The notes under the pieces are model-generated. The model did no database searches. It saw only the letters and a list, made by a program, of their open reading frames with translations, and was not told where the DNA came from. The position numbers and the translations under genes were made by a program. DNA of 64,000 nucleotides from Flavobacterium inviolabile (GTDB taxonomy: Bacteria > Bacteroidota > Bacteroidia > Flavobacteriales > Flavobacteriaceae), in contig NZ_CP058278.1 of assembly GCF_013389455.1 (NCBI RefSeq), positions 186,001-250,000 on the forward strand, in the 5' to 3' direction. Below are positions 6,649-16,239 of the stretch, one piece after another. Each line of letters begins with the position of its first letter. The stretch's first letter is position 1.

Positions 6649-9426
6649 ATGAGGAAATTTCTACTTACCCTATTTATTATAACTTTTAGCCAGTTATTGT
6701 TTGCCCAGGAAAAACAAAAATTATCAATAGAATTCAACAATACTGATATTCAGTCTGCTTTAAAAAAGATTGAAACTACCACTAATTATAAGTTCTATTT
6801 TGACAGCAGTTGGCTGGACGCATACAAAACACCCATTACTAAAAGCTATACAGACACCGCTGTAGACGAAATCTTAAGCGATATTTTTGCCAATACGGAT
6901 CTAAACTTTTTTATAGACAATAAAAACATCATCCTGACCAACAACAGCATCATCTATGACAAGCTGGTGGACAATTATTTTGGAAATACCACAAAATCAA
7001 ATCCAAATGAAGTGGTGATCCAGGGTGATCCTGTTTTTTATCAGCAATATGACGATGCGCAGGGAAATCCTGACACGCGAAGCAATTCTGTATCTTTAAT
7101 TGGAAAAGAAGGCAAAAAAACAGGAAAGAAAACATTTGAACTTTCCGGTTATATCAAGAACACCAAAAACGGAGAACCGATATCGAATGTTGTTGTTAAG
7201 ACTCAAAACAATGAGGCTACCGCAATTACCGATGAAAAGGGTTACTATAGCATGCAGGTACCTTCCGGCTTGAACATTGTTGAAATCGAATCTTTTACAC
7301 ACAAAAAAGTTTCCCGAAAAGTAATGATGTACAACAACGGTACACTAAATATGAGTGTAACCGAGAATGTAACCCAGCTGGAGGAAGTAAATGTGCGCGG
7401 AAAAAGACGTGAAGGAGCAAAAGGCAACATTGCCGGTGTGACCACGATCAATCTTAGAGATTTAAAGAATGTCCCTACTGTTTTGGGAGAAAGAGACATC
7501 CTTAAGATCGCGACAACAATACCAGGAATCAAAACAGCCGGTGAAGGATCGTCCGGAGTAAATGTCAGAGGAGGAAAAGAAGATCAGAATTTATTCCTTT
7601 TAGACAATGCTACCCTGTATAATCCGTCTCACTTCTTTGGTTTTTTCTCGGCAATCAACCCGTACACCATTGATAAAGCAGATATTTATAAAGGTAGTAT
7701 CCCGGCAGAATTCGGAGGAAGACTATCGTCTGTATTTGACATCAGCACTAAAAAAGGCGATGTAAACAAAGTAACCGGTGAAGCAGGAATTGGTCCGGTG
7801 ACCAGCAATGTGACCGTTAGTACCCCTATCGTTAAAGGAAAATCGAGTTTATTGGCCGGCGTACGTGCTACTTACTCAGACTGGATTTTAAAATCACTGA
7901 ATGAAGAATCTTTAAAAAACAGTAAAGCCGGTTTTTATGACGGAATTTTAAAATACAGCCATCAGATCAACGATAACAACAGTATTGAAGCAACGGCTTA
8001 TTACAGTCATGATTCCTTCAGCATCACGTCGGATTCACTATACAAATACAGCAACCGACTGGCTTCTCTGAAATGGAATCACAAGTTCAATGAAAAGCAC
8101 AAAGGGGATTTGATCTTAACCAATACCCAATACAAGTTCAACATCGATTTTGATGAAGACACAACCTTAAAATCGTTTGATTATGGTTATAAAATCAACG
8201 AAACGCAGTTACAGTTAAAAATGGAATATGCCCGTGACAAAAAGCATACTTTCAGCTACGGACTGTCCAGTAAATTATACGGAATCGACCCGGGATACCT
8301 GTCGGTTAAAAACCCGCAGTCACCACTGTTACCGGTTACTATAGCCAGTGAAAAAGGATTGGAATCGGCTTTATTTGTTGGTGATGCTTTTAAAGTAACA
8401 GACAAGTTGTTATTCAACATTGGTTTACGTTATTCTATTTTTGCCGCTTTAGGTGCTTCATCGCAAAGAATATACGAAGACAATTTACCGAAAAGCGATG
8501 CTACCGTTAAGGAAGTACAGGCTTTTGGCAGCAATGAAGTTGTAAAAACCTATGGTGGTTTTGAACCGAGAATTTCAGCTAAATATTCATTTACCGAAGA
8601 TTTTTCAGCAAAAGTGAGCTATGACAAAACCTACCAGTACATGCATTTACTATCCAGCAACACGACACAGTCGCCAATGGACAGCTGGAAATTATCAGAC
8701 ATCAATGTAAAACCGCAAAATGCACAACAATTCTCATTAGGTTTTTACAAAACACTGAGCGAAGGCTTGTTTGAAGTGAGCTTGGAAGGTTATTATAAAA
8801 AGATGAACAATATCCTGGATTATAAAGTAGGTGCCGAACTGGTATTAAATGAACATATCGAAACCGAACTGTTACAGGGTAAAGGAAAAGCTTACGGGGT
8901 GGAATTATTACTAAAGAAAACTACCGGAAAATTAAACGGCTGGGTTGGCTATACCTACTCCAGAACTTTTATCAAGTTAGACAGTCAGTTTGACGAGGAA
9001 AAAGTGAATAACGGGGATTATTTTGCTGCCAATTTTGACAAGCCACATGACTTTAGCGCTGTTTTAAATTATAAATTTACCAAGCGTTACAGTTTGTCGA
9101 TGAACTTTATTTACCAGACCGGAAGACCAATTACCTATCCGGTAGGAACTTACCATTACGGAAATGCAGAATATACCCTGTATAGTGACCGAAACAAATT
9201 CAGAATTCCGGATTATTACCGTTTGGATATCGGACTGAATATTGAAGGAAATCATAAAATCAAAAAATTTGCACATAGTTTCTGGAACATATCCGTTTAT
9301 AATGTGTTAGGAAGAAATAACCCATACTCTGTTTATTTTGTTACCAAAGAAGGAGAGATCAAGGCTTACAAAACCTCTATTTTCTCTATTCCGGTACCAA
9401 CGGTAACCTATAACTTCAAATTTTAA
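6649..9426 (+). CDS. TonB-dependent outer-membrane receptor with STN and carboxypeptidase-like domains
   Basis: A 925-residue protein with signal peptide MRKFLLTLFIITFSQLLFAQ. Next come an STN (secretin/TonB short N-terminal) domain at about 21-100, a linker, a carboxypeptidase-regulatory-like beta-sandwich at about 163-240 (FELSGYIKNTKNGEPISNVV), a plug domain at about 260-375 (GVNVRGGKEDQNLFLLDNA), and a 22-strand barrel to the C-terminal aromatic residue (TVTYNFKF). Such receptors import ligands across the outer membrane using TonB energy. STN domains often signal to anti-sigma factors, but no sigma/anti-sigma pair is adjacent. No SusD homologue follows; two DUF4249-type lipoproteins take that position. 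The substrate cannot be read from the sequence. Confidence 0.92.
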   Translation: MRKFLLTLFIITFSQLLFAQEKQKLSIEFNNTDIQSALKKIETTTNYKFYFDSSWLDAYKTPITKSYTDTAVDEILSDIFANTDLNFFIDNKNIILTNNSIIYDKLVDNYFGNTTKSNPNEVVIQGDPVFYQQYDDAQGNPDTRSNSVSLIGKEGKKTGKKTFELSGYIKNTKNGEPISNVVVKTQNNEATAITDEKGYYSMQVPSGLNIVEIESFTHKKVSRKVMMYNNGTLNMSVTENVTQLEEVNVRGKRREGAKGNIAGVTTINLRDLKNVPTVLGERDILKIATTIPGIKTAGEGSSGVNVRGGKEDQNLFLLDNATLYNPSHFFGFFSAINPYTIDKADIYKGSIPAEFGGRLSSVFDISTKKGDVNKVTGEAGIGPVTSNVTVSTPIVKGKSSLLAGVRATYSDWILKSLNEESLKNSKAGFYDGILKYSHQINDNNSIEATAYYSHDSFSITSDSLYKYSNRLASLKWNHKFNEKHKGDLILTNTQYKFNIDFDEDTTLKSFDYGYKINETQLQLKMEYARDKKHTFSYGLSSKLYGIDPGYLSVKNPQSPLLPVTIASEKGLESALFVGDAFKVTDKLLFNIGLRYSIFAALGASSQRIYEDNLPKSDATVKEVQAFGSNEVVKTYGGFEPRISAKYSFTEDFSAKVSYDKTYQYMHLLSSNTTQSPMDSWKLSDINVKPQNAQQFSLGFYKTLSEGLFEVSLEGYYKKMNNILDYKVGAELVLNEHIETELLQGKGKAYGVELLLKKTTGKLNGWVGYTYSRTFIKLDSQFDEEKVNNGDYFAANFDKPHDFSAVLNYKFTKRYSLSMNFIYQTGRPITYPVGTYHYGNAEYTLYSDRNKFRIPDYYRLDIGLNIEGNHKIKKFAHSFWNISVYNVLGRNNPYSVYFVTKEGEIKAYKTSIFSIPVPTVTYNFKF

Positions 9427-9443
9427 CAGCATAAAAGAATTCG

Positions 9444-10622
9444 ATGAAAACATCCATTTTAACAAAACTCGTTTCATTTCTTCTTGTTTGCCTGAGCATA
9501 ATGAGCTGTACGGATCCGTATCAAATGAAAACCGATACGTTTGAAGACGCCATTGTTATTGAAGCGACAATAACGAATGTACTGGAAAAACAAACCCTGA
9601 AATTATCCCGTACCTATCGTTTTGAAGATGCAGGACCTGTATTTGAAGAAGACGCAACCGTTACCGTTACTGACAGTGACGGCAACGTGTACAACTTCGT
9701 TGAAGAAAACGAAACGTATGTGTCCACAACTGCCTTTCAGGCTGTTGCAGGCAAACAGTACCAATTATCCGTTACCACCAGCGACGGCAGAAAATATGTG
9801 TCCAATCAGGAAATCTTACCGGCTGTAAACAATATTGAAAGTGTTGCGGCCAGCGTGCAAACGCAGGACAATGTGAGAGGTGTTGAGATCCGGGTAAAAA
9901 GTTTCGATCCTACGAACAGTTCCAAATACTACCGCTACGAATATGAAGAAACCTATAAGATTATCTCTCCTAAATGGAGACCTTATAAAGCAGTCATAAC
10001 CGGTCCGCAGGAAATTGAAATCGTTCCGAGAACGGAAGAGGCACAAACGTGTTACAGCACCGATAAATCAACCGATATTATTTTAGTAAATACAAATGAA
10101 ACTCAGGAAGACCGCGTCGATTTTGCAGTACGCTTTATTAGTGCTAAAAACTACATCATCAGTCATCGTTACAGTATTTTAGTACGTCAGTATGTTCAGA
10201 ATTTACATGCTTTCACGTTCTATAAAAACCTGAAAAAAATATCGGGATCCGGAAATATACTCTCTCCGAATCAGCCCGGATTTCTGAGCGGTAACATTAA
10301 ATGCGTTAACAGTCCTAACGAAAAAGTAATTGGTTTTTTTGATGTAGCATCCGTTTCCAGCAAACGAATTTTCTTCAATTATGCCGATCTTTTTCCTGGC
10401 GAACAACTGCCTCCGTTTAAGGTGAACTGTAACGAGATGGAACAAAATTTGTGCTTTAGTCCTGTCCCGACCTGTCATGGTGGTTCCATTATGTCCTATT
10501 TAGGCTCCAACACCATGGCTGTATATGAATATATGAGTGCTCCGGTATATGTTCTTGTACCGACACCTTGTGCTGATTGCACCTCGTTTTCTTCGAATGT
10601 AATACCTCCGTTTTGGGAATAG
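9444..10622 (+). CDS. DUF4249-type lipoprotein, copy 1
   Basis: A 392-residue lipoprotein: signal peptide followed by lipobox LSIMSC with Cys22 as the acylation site. The mature N-terminus (TDPYQMKTDTFEDAIVIEATITNV) and the following beta-rich domain fit the DUF4249 family, common in Bacteroidota next to TonB-dependent receptors. The C-terminus ends with a cysteine-containing PTPCADCTSFSSN segment. It is 17 bases after the receptor gene. It is a close paralogue of the next gene, of identical length. A ligand-binding partner of the receptor is likely by context; no activity is known to me. Confidence 0.82.
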   Translation: MKTSILTKLVSFLLVCLSIMSCTDPYQMKTDTFEDAIVIEATITNVLEKQTLKLSRTYRFEDAGPVFEEDATVTVTDSDGNVYNFVEENETYVSTTAFQAVAGKQYQLSVTTSDGRKYVSNQEILPAVNNIESVAASVQTQDNVRGVEIRVKSFDPTNSSKYYRYEYEETYKIISPKWRPYKAVITGPQEIEIVPRTEEAQTCYSTDKSTDIILVNTNETQEDRVDFAVRFISAKNYIISHRYSILVRQYVQNLHAFTFYKNLKKISGSGNILSPNQPGFLSGNIKCVNSPNEKVIGFFDVASVSSKRIFFNYADLFPGEQLPPFKVNCNEMEQNLCFSPVPTCHGGSIMSYLGSNTMAVYEYMSAPVYVLVPTPCADCTSFSSNVIPPFWE

Positions 10623-10701
10623 AAATGTATTAATAAGGCTTTAAGGATATATAGCTGTTACTTACCATTTCTTACATCGGATTATAGAAAATTATAATTT
10701 T

Positions 10702-11880
10702 ATGAAAACAAAAGAAATACTCAAACTGATGTCGCTTCTGCTGATGTGCTTAGGCATATTAAGCTGTACAGATCCGTATCAGATGAAAACGGATACCTTT
10801 GAAGAGGCTATAGTTATAGAGGCTACAATAACCAATGTTTTACAAAAACAGGTTATCAAAGTATCCCGCACCTATCGTTTTGAGGATAACGGACCTGTAT
10901 TTGAACAAAGCGCTCAGGTAACTATGACGGATAGCGATGGAAACCTGTACAATTTTGTTGAAGAAAACGGAGCTTATGCTTCCGCAAATGCATTCCAGGC
11001 AGTTCCCGGAAAACAATATCAATTAACGGTAATTACCAGCGATGGTAAAAAATATGTTTCCGATCAGGAAATGCTATCGCCCGTTAACAATATAGAAAGT
11101 GTAACTGCAAGTGTAGAAACACGGGATCAAAAGAGAGGTGTTGAAATTAAAGCACAATGTTTCGATCCTACAAACAGTGCGAAATATTACCGATACGAAT
11201 ATGAAGAAACCTATAAAATTGTAGCACCCAGATGGCGATCATACAAAATCCTTATTACCGGTCCTCAGTCGTTTGAACTTGTTCCAAGAACTGAAGAAGC
11301 ACAAACATGTTATAGCACAGACAAGTCAACAGATATTATTCTATTCAGCACTGATGATAGTGAAGAAGCCCGTGTAGACTTTGCGTTTCGTTTTATCAGT
11401 GACCAGAATTATATCATCAGTCATCGCTACAGCGTTTTAGTACGCCAGTATGTCCAGAATCTGAATGCTTACAATTATTATAAATATCTAAAAAAAATAT
11501 CCGGAACCGGAAGTATATTTTCGCCTAACCAACCCGGTTTTTTAAGTGGTAATATTAAATGTGTAAACAACCCTAACGAAAAAGTAATTGGTTTTTTTGA
11601 TGTATCATCCGTTTCCAGCAAAAGGATTTTCTTCAATTATACCGACCTTTTTCCGGGCGAACATCTGCCACCTTATAAAATTAATTGCGACGGAATAAAA
11701 CAAATTTTTTGTTTTACCCCCGGTCCCGGTTGTAACGGTGCACCGATGATGAACTGGTTCTATAATAATCTAATGTGTGTGTATGATGATGAAGAAGCTC
11801 CTAAATATCATTTAGTACCCACTCCATGTGCTGATTGCACCTCATTTTCGTCTAACTTAATACCTCCTTTTTGGGAATGA
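10702..11880 (+). CDS. DUF4249-type lipoprotein, copy 2 (tandem paralogue)
   Basis: Also 392 residues, with lipobox LGILSC (Cys22). It aligns with the preceding gene over its whole length without obvious gaps. The first 60 mature residues and the stretch around FYLKKISG-FSPNQPGFLSGNIKCV are nearly identical. Divergence concentrates near the C-terminus, where copy 1 has CFSPVPTCHGGSIMSYLGSN and copy 2 CFTPGPGCNGAPMMNWFYNN, which may mark the ligand-specific part. A 79-base gap separates the copies. Its stop overlaps the next start (ATGA), so it is coupled to the downstream gene. Confidence 0.82.
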   Translation: MKTKEILKLMSLLLMCLGILSCTDPYQMKTDTFEEAIVIEATITNVLQKQVIKVSRTYRFEDNGPVFEQSAQVTMTDSDGNLYNFVEENGAYASANAFQAVPGKQYQLTVITSDGKKYVSDQEMLSPVNNIESVTASVETRDQKRGVEIKAQCFDPTNSAKYYRYEYEETYKIVAPRWRSYKILITGPQSFELVPRTEEAQTCYSTDKSTDIILFSTDDSEEARVDFAFRFISDQNYIISHRYSVLVRQYVQNLNAYNYYKYLKKISGTGSIFSPNQPGFLSGNIKCVNNPNEKVIGFFDVSSVSSKRIFFNYTDLFPGEHLPPYKINCDGIKQIFCFTPGPGCNGAPMMNWFYNNLMCVYDDEEAPKYHLVPTPCADCTSFSSNLIPPFWE

Positions 11881-13607
11881 AAAAAAATATCTTATATATA
11901 GCACTATTAACGTCTTGCTTTTTTACACAAAATGTAGCCAGTCAAGGCAGTTCAAAAAGCAGCAATCTGATTGCTACCGCTAAAGAAACCGTATATCTTC
12001 ACGCTAACACAACAACGCTTTTAACTGGGGAATCCTTTTACTACAGCTTGTACTGTGTGAATATGAATAATTATACTGCAAGTCCTATAAGCAAAATCGC
12101 TTATATTGAATTAATCGATGCCGGTCGTACCAGTGTTCTAAAACAGAAAGTGCTCCTTAAAAAAGGGATTGCCCAGGGCGATTTCTTTATCCCGACAACA
12201 CTTAAAACCGGTAATTACAAACTGGTTGCCTACACGAACTGGATGCTGAACGGAGCATCGTCTGAAATCTCTCAGACAGACATTGCGATCATCAATCCGT
12301 TCCAGCCTTCGAAAGAATTTTCAAACCAGGAACTAAACAGTATTTTTCCGGTTGAAAAACGCAATCCTGAAAAAACTTCCAACGATGTTTTAGCCATTGA
12401 AACCAGTAAGAAAACATTTGCCAGCAGAGAGCAGGTGAACATTACGGTAAAGCCGGCAGCAAACATAAAAGGAAACTATTCCCTGTCTGTACGAAAAATT
12501 GATGCCTTAGAAATGGCTGCCAGAAAAAGTACTGAAGAGCTGCTTTCACAAAATAAAAACCATCCGGCGGCAACAGCTTCCAATGTTTTTTATATTCCGG
12601 AATACCGGGGAGAAGTACTGACCGGAAAAATAGTTTCAAAAAGTAAAACAACTGATGTTTACGACAAATCCGTTGCCCTGTCTGTTCCCGGAAAATCTTT
12701 TGGGTTTAAAATCGTGAATACGGATAAATCCGGTAAATTTATTTTTACGCTTGATGAACATCCGAACACTTCCGGTGTTATTATTCAGGTGGTGGCCGAT
12801 AACCGCGAGGATTATGCTATTGAAATGGAAAATTGGAAAGGCTTTGATCTTTCGCAGTTAAACTTTCCTCCAAACTTCAGTTTAAACGCAAATTATAAAA
12901 AAGCAATAGAAAACCGTTCTACAGCTAATCAGATCGAAAATGCTTACTATACCAGAAAAAGAGACAGTCTTGAAGCAGCACCAAAGCAACTGCCTTTTTA
13001 CAATCCGCTGCAAAAAGACTATATCCTTGACGATTACGAACGATTCAGCTCTTTTAAAGAAACCATTATTGAAATCACAAGAGAGTTATTTTACAGAGAG
13101 AAAAACGGCAAATATTCTTTGCACATCAGAAACAACACAACCAATGACGGTTCATTAGACATTCCGCTGGTTATGGTGGACGGGTTAATGATTCAGGACA
13201 ACAGCGAGCTTTTTAATTATAACACGAATAATATTTATAAAATCTCGATTATCAGCAAACCGTATATCTATGGTTCGATGTCTTTTAGCGGCATCATCAG
13301 TATCATTACCAAAAGTTATGATTACCAGACCAAAGCTTCGGGTGATTTTATCAAAAAAACGGAGATTTCAAGACCTGTAAAAAACAAAAAATACCACAGC
13401 CCTAAATATGACGGTAGCCACAACCTGGAACGAATTCCGGACTACAGATACCAGTTATTATGGCTGCCGGAGCTGGCTGTTGCCAACGAACCTGCCAACG
13501 TTTCTTTTTACACTTCCGATGTTAAAGGAACTTTTGAAGTAATCCTGGAAGGTTTTACAGAAAACGGCAAACCGGTTTCCCTGAGAGATTATATAGAAGT
13601 GCAATAA
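11877..13607 (+). CDS. large secreted protein with MG2/Ig-like N-terminus and TonB-plug-like C-terminal segment
   Basis: I choose the ATG at 11877, which overlaps the preceding stop as ATGA; a TTG lies two codons upstream. The 576-residue product has a signal peptide (to about residue 22). The N-terminal half resembles macroglobulin-type MG2/Ig-like domains (KETVYLHANTTTLLTGESFYY... LKTGNYKLVAYTNWML). Near residues 425-480 is a segment like the end of a TonB plug: PLVMVDGLMIQDNSELF then IYKISIISKPYIYGSMSFSG followed by IISIITK. No barrel follows. It closes the locus, with a terminator downstream. Role unknown; a surface or periplasmic partner of the receptor is plausible. Confidence 0.7.
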   Translation: MKKNILYIALLTSCFFTQNVASQGSSKSSNLIATAKETVYLHANTTTLLTGESFYYSLYCVNMNNYTASPISKIAYIELIDAGRTSVLKQKVLLKKGIAQGDFFIPTTLKTGNYKLVAYTNWMLNGASSEISQTDIAIINPFQPSKEFSNQELNSIFPVEKRNPEKTSNDVLAIETSKKTFASREQVNITVKPAANIKGNYSLSVRKIDALEMAARKSTEELLSQNKNHPAATASNVFYIPEYRGEVLTGKIVSKSKTTDVYDKSVALSVPGKSFGFKIVNTDKSGKFIFTLDEHPNTSGVIIQVVADNREDYAIEMENWKGFDLSQLNFPPNFSLNANYKKAIENRSTANQIENAYYTRKRDSLEAAPKQLPFYNPLQKDYILDDYERFSSFKETIIEITRELFYREKNGKYSLHIRNNTTNDGSLDIPLVMVDGLMIQDNSELFNYNTNNIYKISIISKPYIYGSMSFSGIISIITKSYDYQTKASGDFIKKTEISRPVKNKKYHSPKYDGSHNLERIPDYRYQLLWLPELAVANEPANVSFYTSDVKGTFEVILEGFTENGKPVSLRDYIEVQ

Positions 13608-13662
13608 TTTTTAACCGCTGCATTATCCTGAATATTTGATTCTGAAATGCACAACAAACTTT

Positions 13663-13696
13663 AAAAGGCTATTACCATGGTAATAGCCTTTTTTTT
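13663..13696 (+). terminator. terminator at the end of the TonB locus
   Basis: AAAGGCTATTACC and GGTAATAGCCTTT form a near-perfect hairpin followed by a run of eight T. The flanking A-run makes it usable from both strands, so it may also serve the convergent gene ending at 13700. Confidence 0.85.
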
Positions 13697-13699
13697 CAC

Positions 13700-14311
13700 T
13701 TATTCCGATTCATGAAAAAGAGTATTCCTTTTAAATGGTATCCCTTTCCGGATTAGGTAGGCATGGTAAAAACTGGGAACATCATACGTCCATTTGGGCA
13801 ATAACAGTATGATCAGAAAAACATCCAGATGGGATATTAGTCCAAAAAACACCGCTGTTTTCATCGCCCAGCCGCCATAACTGAAACCGATTATCGCAAC
13901 AAAAACCGCGAGCAAAGTCAGTCCCCATAGTTTGGACAGCAAGGCATGCGTACAGGTTTCTTTTCCAAACTTTGCAATACTGACCACATAAGTCATCGCT
14001 TCCATTACAAAAACAACCGTTATCGGAATTTTATAGGCCAGGATAACTTCCGGATTTAACAGCCAGGAGCACCAGCCCACACACAGCCAGAAAACCAGAT
14101 CCGTCTGACTGTCCATCCGCCGTAATTGCGGCGACGACACGCCTGCTTTTCGTGCTGCGATGCCGTCAAAAATATCCGACAGCAGCCCTAAAACCATCAG
14201 GACAACCAGCTCAAAACGTATTGCTGCTCCAAAACGATAGGTCAGCGCGATCATAACAGGCCCCAAAAGAAGCCTGAATATGATGAGTACAATAGGGATT
14301 CTTTTCATCAT
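13700..14311 (-). CDS. CDP-alcohol phosphatidyltransferase family protein, atypical motif
   Basis: A 203-residue polytopic membrane protein with about six hydrophobic helices. Enzymes of this family join a CDP-activated lipid to an alcohol using the motif DxxDGxxARx8GxxxDxxxD. Here DIFDGIAAR and the final DSQTD aspartates are present, but the conserved glycine position is leucine (PQLRRMD). The four aspartates that hold metal and catalyse are intact, so activity remains possible. The head-group acceptor cannot be told. The gene follows the repeat protein without a gap, so the two are cotranscribed. Confidence 0.72.
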   Translation of the reverse strand: MMKRIPIVLIIFRLLLGPVMIALTYRFGAAIRFELVVLMVLGLLSDIFDGIAARKAGVSSPQLRRMDSQTDLVFWLCVGWCSWLLNPEVILAYKIPITVVFVMEAMTYVVSIAKFGKETCTHALLSKLWGLTLLAVFVAIIGFSYGGWAMKTAVFFGLISHLDVFLIILLLPKWTYDVPSFYHAYLIRKGIPFKRNTLFHESE

Positions 14312-15097
14312 CTAACTTTTAAATTGCCAGTTCACAAAAGGAAGCCTTCTTTTGCCGTTCGTATTCCACAATCCCAGCTGAACCCCTCTCAGGTTTTTAG
14401 CATTATTAAACAAACCGATCTGTACGCCGCGATACTCCCGGGATACATTTGAAACAGCCAGCTGCAAACCGCTCCCGGTATTGATCATGTTGGCAATCCC
14501 GCAAACCGAAATACCATTCATATTTTCGGTACTCAAGATTGCCGCGGTAACAGAAACACCGTTCATTTTATTCATCACAGAAACAACACAAATATTCAGT
14601 CCGTTAACCTGTGCTCCTGTCAAAAAGCCCCCCGAACTCACATTCAATCCGTTAATCCGGGTATGTATTATGGCGTCATCCCGCTTTAAAAAGGTCCTCC
14701 TTAAAGAAAAACTGTCATAAGGCTCCTTTCTTGCTCCAACAATAAGACTTTCAAATGCAATACCCAGTCCAAAAGTAAATAACCCGACTGCTATCGGGCT
14801 GGCTTCGATATTTAAACCGTTCACTTCCTGAAATTTTATTTTACTGTTTCTATAATGTCCCACACCTAAAGTCAATCCGTTTACCTTATTGACCCTACTG
14901 TGAATTGGCGACAAACTGAATATCCGGACACTGTCTGCCCGACTACCCTTTTCAGACAGTTCTTTAGCATACACCGTGCTATGCCCGTCACCAACAGCTG
15001 CAGCTAACTGCTCATCAGTTGTAACCTTTGCCGTTTCCTGCGACAAAACAGCGTTTGAAAGCAGCAGCATAAAAAAAGCAACGAATTTTAGTTTCAT
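14312..15097 (-). CDS. exported NGLN-repeat protein (LA_2272-like surface repeat)
   Basis: The ATG at 15097 gives a signal peptide (MKLKFVAFFMLLLSNAVLSQ); upstream in-frame codons encode no sensible leader. The 261-residue product consists mainly of a recurring pattern with a short NGL/NGV/RGV word about every 20 residues: VNGLTLGV, VNGLNIEA, INGLNVSS, VNGLNICV, MNGVSVTA, MNGISVCG, RGVQIGLF and RGVQLGLW. These repeats resemble the LA_2272-type surface repeat and predict a regular beta structure. It ends LPFVNWQFKS. Probably located at the cell surface or outer membrane; function unknown. Confidence 0.65.
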   Translation of the reverse strand: MKLKFVAFFMLLLSNAVLSQETAKVTTDEQLAAAVGDGHSTVYAKELSEKGSRADSVRIFSLSPIHSRVNKVNGLTLGVGHYRNSKIKFQEVNGLNIEASPIAVGLFTFGLGIAFESLIVGARKEPYDSFSLRRTFLKRDDAIIHTRINGLNVSSGGFLTGAQVNGLNICVVSVMNKMNGVSVTAAILSTENMNGISVCGIANMINTGSGLQLAVSNVSREYRGVQIGLFNNAKNLRGVQLGLWNTNGKRRLPFVNWQFKS

Positions 15098-15200
15098 AAT
15101 GTTCCTGTTTAGAATTACCATCCAAACCTATTGCAATTTTCACATGTAAAATTGTGTATAATAATATTTAAAAGTTTTAAATTTGTGATTATCGCAAATT

Positions 15201-16160
15201 ATGAAAGAACAGGAAATCCTTTTAAAAGCTATCCGGAAACAGCTTCCGGACAATACTTCGCTGATTAACGAGCTCTCCGCAGTCTTAAACATAAGTTATG
15301 ATGCCGCTCATCGCCGCATTTCCCAAAAAAGCAAATTCACCATAGAAGAAACTGTAGCCCTTTGCCGGCATTATAAGATCTCTATGGATACCTTATTTTT
15401 CCAAAACCGGAAAGTAATCGTAGAGAAAACGAAGGAAATCAATTCGATGGATGACATGATTGAATATTTCAAACACTCTTCCGAAAAATTACAACTGTTC
15501 ACGGCACTTTCCGAAACAAAAATGTTTTATTCGGCAAAAGACATCCCGCTTTTCTATACTGTCGATGGTACGTTGCTGTCTAAATTCAAACTATATGTGT
15601 GGATGAACCTTCTGAACGGCAATAAAAACCAGGAATCCTTTGAGAAATTTTCAATTGACGGACAGTTGTCCGAATATACCCAGATCCTGAAAAAAGTGTA
15701 CGAATCGGTTGAAGTACATGAAATATGGAACGACACGACCATAAACAGCAGCCTGCAGCAAATCTTATATTTTTTTGAAGCCGGTTTGGTCACCTTTCAG
15801 AATGCGATCGTATTATATGACGATTTAAAAGCCATACTGAATAAAGCAGAAGAAAAATGTGCTAAAAACCCCTTATATAACCTTTATTATAACGAACTGC
15901 TTATCTTAAACAATAATGTATTGTTAACTGATGGTAACCGGCAGGCGCTTTTTATCCCATATACCATGCTGGGCTATTTTATTACGGACGATGCCGAAAC
16001 CTGTTCCGGCACGCAACGCTTTTTTTCACACCAGATCCAGAATTCAAAATCACTCAAACAGTCCGGCACTAAGGATCGTAAGCAATTCTTTAACAAATCC
16101 TTACACAAAATAGATTTTTATATCGAGCGTCTTAAAAACGAGATCAAAATAGATTTTTAA
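15201..16160 (+). CDS. HTH transcriptional regulator with long C-terminal domain
   Basis: A 319-residue protein. Residues about 15-65 form an XRE-like helix-turn-helix (NELSAVLNISYDAAHRRISQ then FTIEETVALCRHYKISMDTLF). The remaining 250 residues are mostly helical with no recognised ligand domain. Proteins of this layout are frequent single-copy regulators in flavobacteria. It is transcribed divergently from the repeat-protein operon across a 103-base gap, so it may control that operon; this is inference from position. Confidence 0.7.
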   Translation: MKEQEILLKAIRKQLPDNTSLINELSAVLNISYDAAHRRISQKSKFTIEETVALCRHYKISMDTLFFQNRKVIVEKTKEINSMDDMIEYFKHSSEKLQLFTALSETKMFYSAKDIPLFYTVDGTLLSKFKLYVWMNLLNGNKNQESFEKFSIDGQLSEYTQILKKVYESVEVHEIWNDTTINSSLQQILYFFEAGLVTFQNAIVLYDDLKAILNKAEEKCAKNPLYNLYYNELLILNNNVLLTDGNRQALFIPYTMLGYFITDDAETCSGTQRFFSHQIQNSKSLKQSGTKDRKQFFNKSLHKIDFYIERLKNEIKIDF

Positions 16161-16239
16161 AATATTTTTTAAATTAATGTAACTTTTTTATAACCTGTTA
16201 CGTATAATTACTGAATACTTAAAAAGAGGAGATTCTTAA

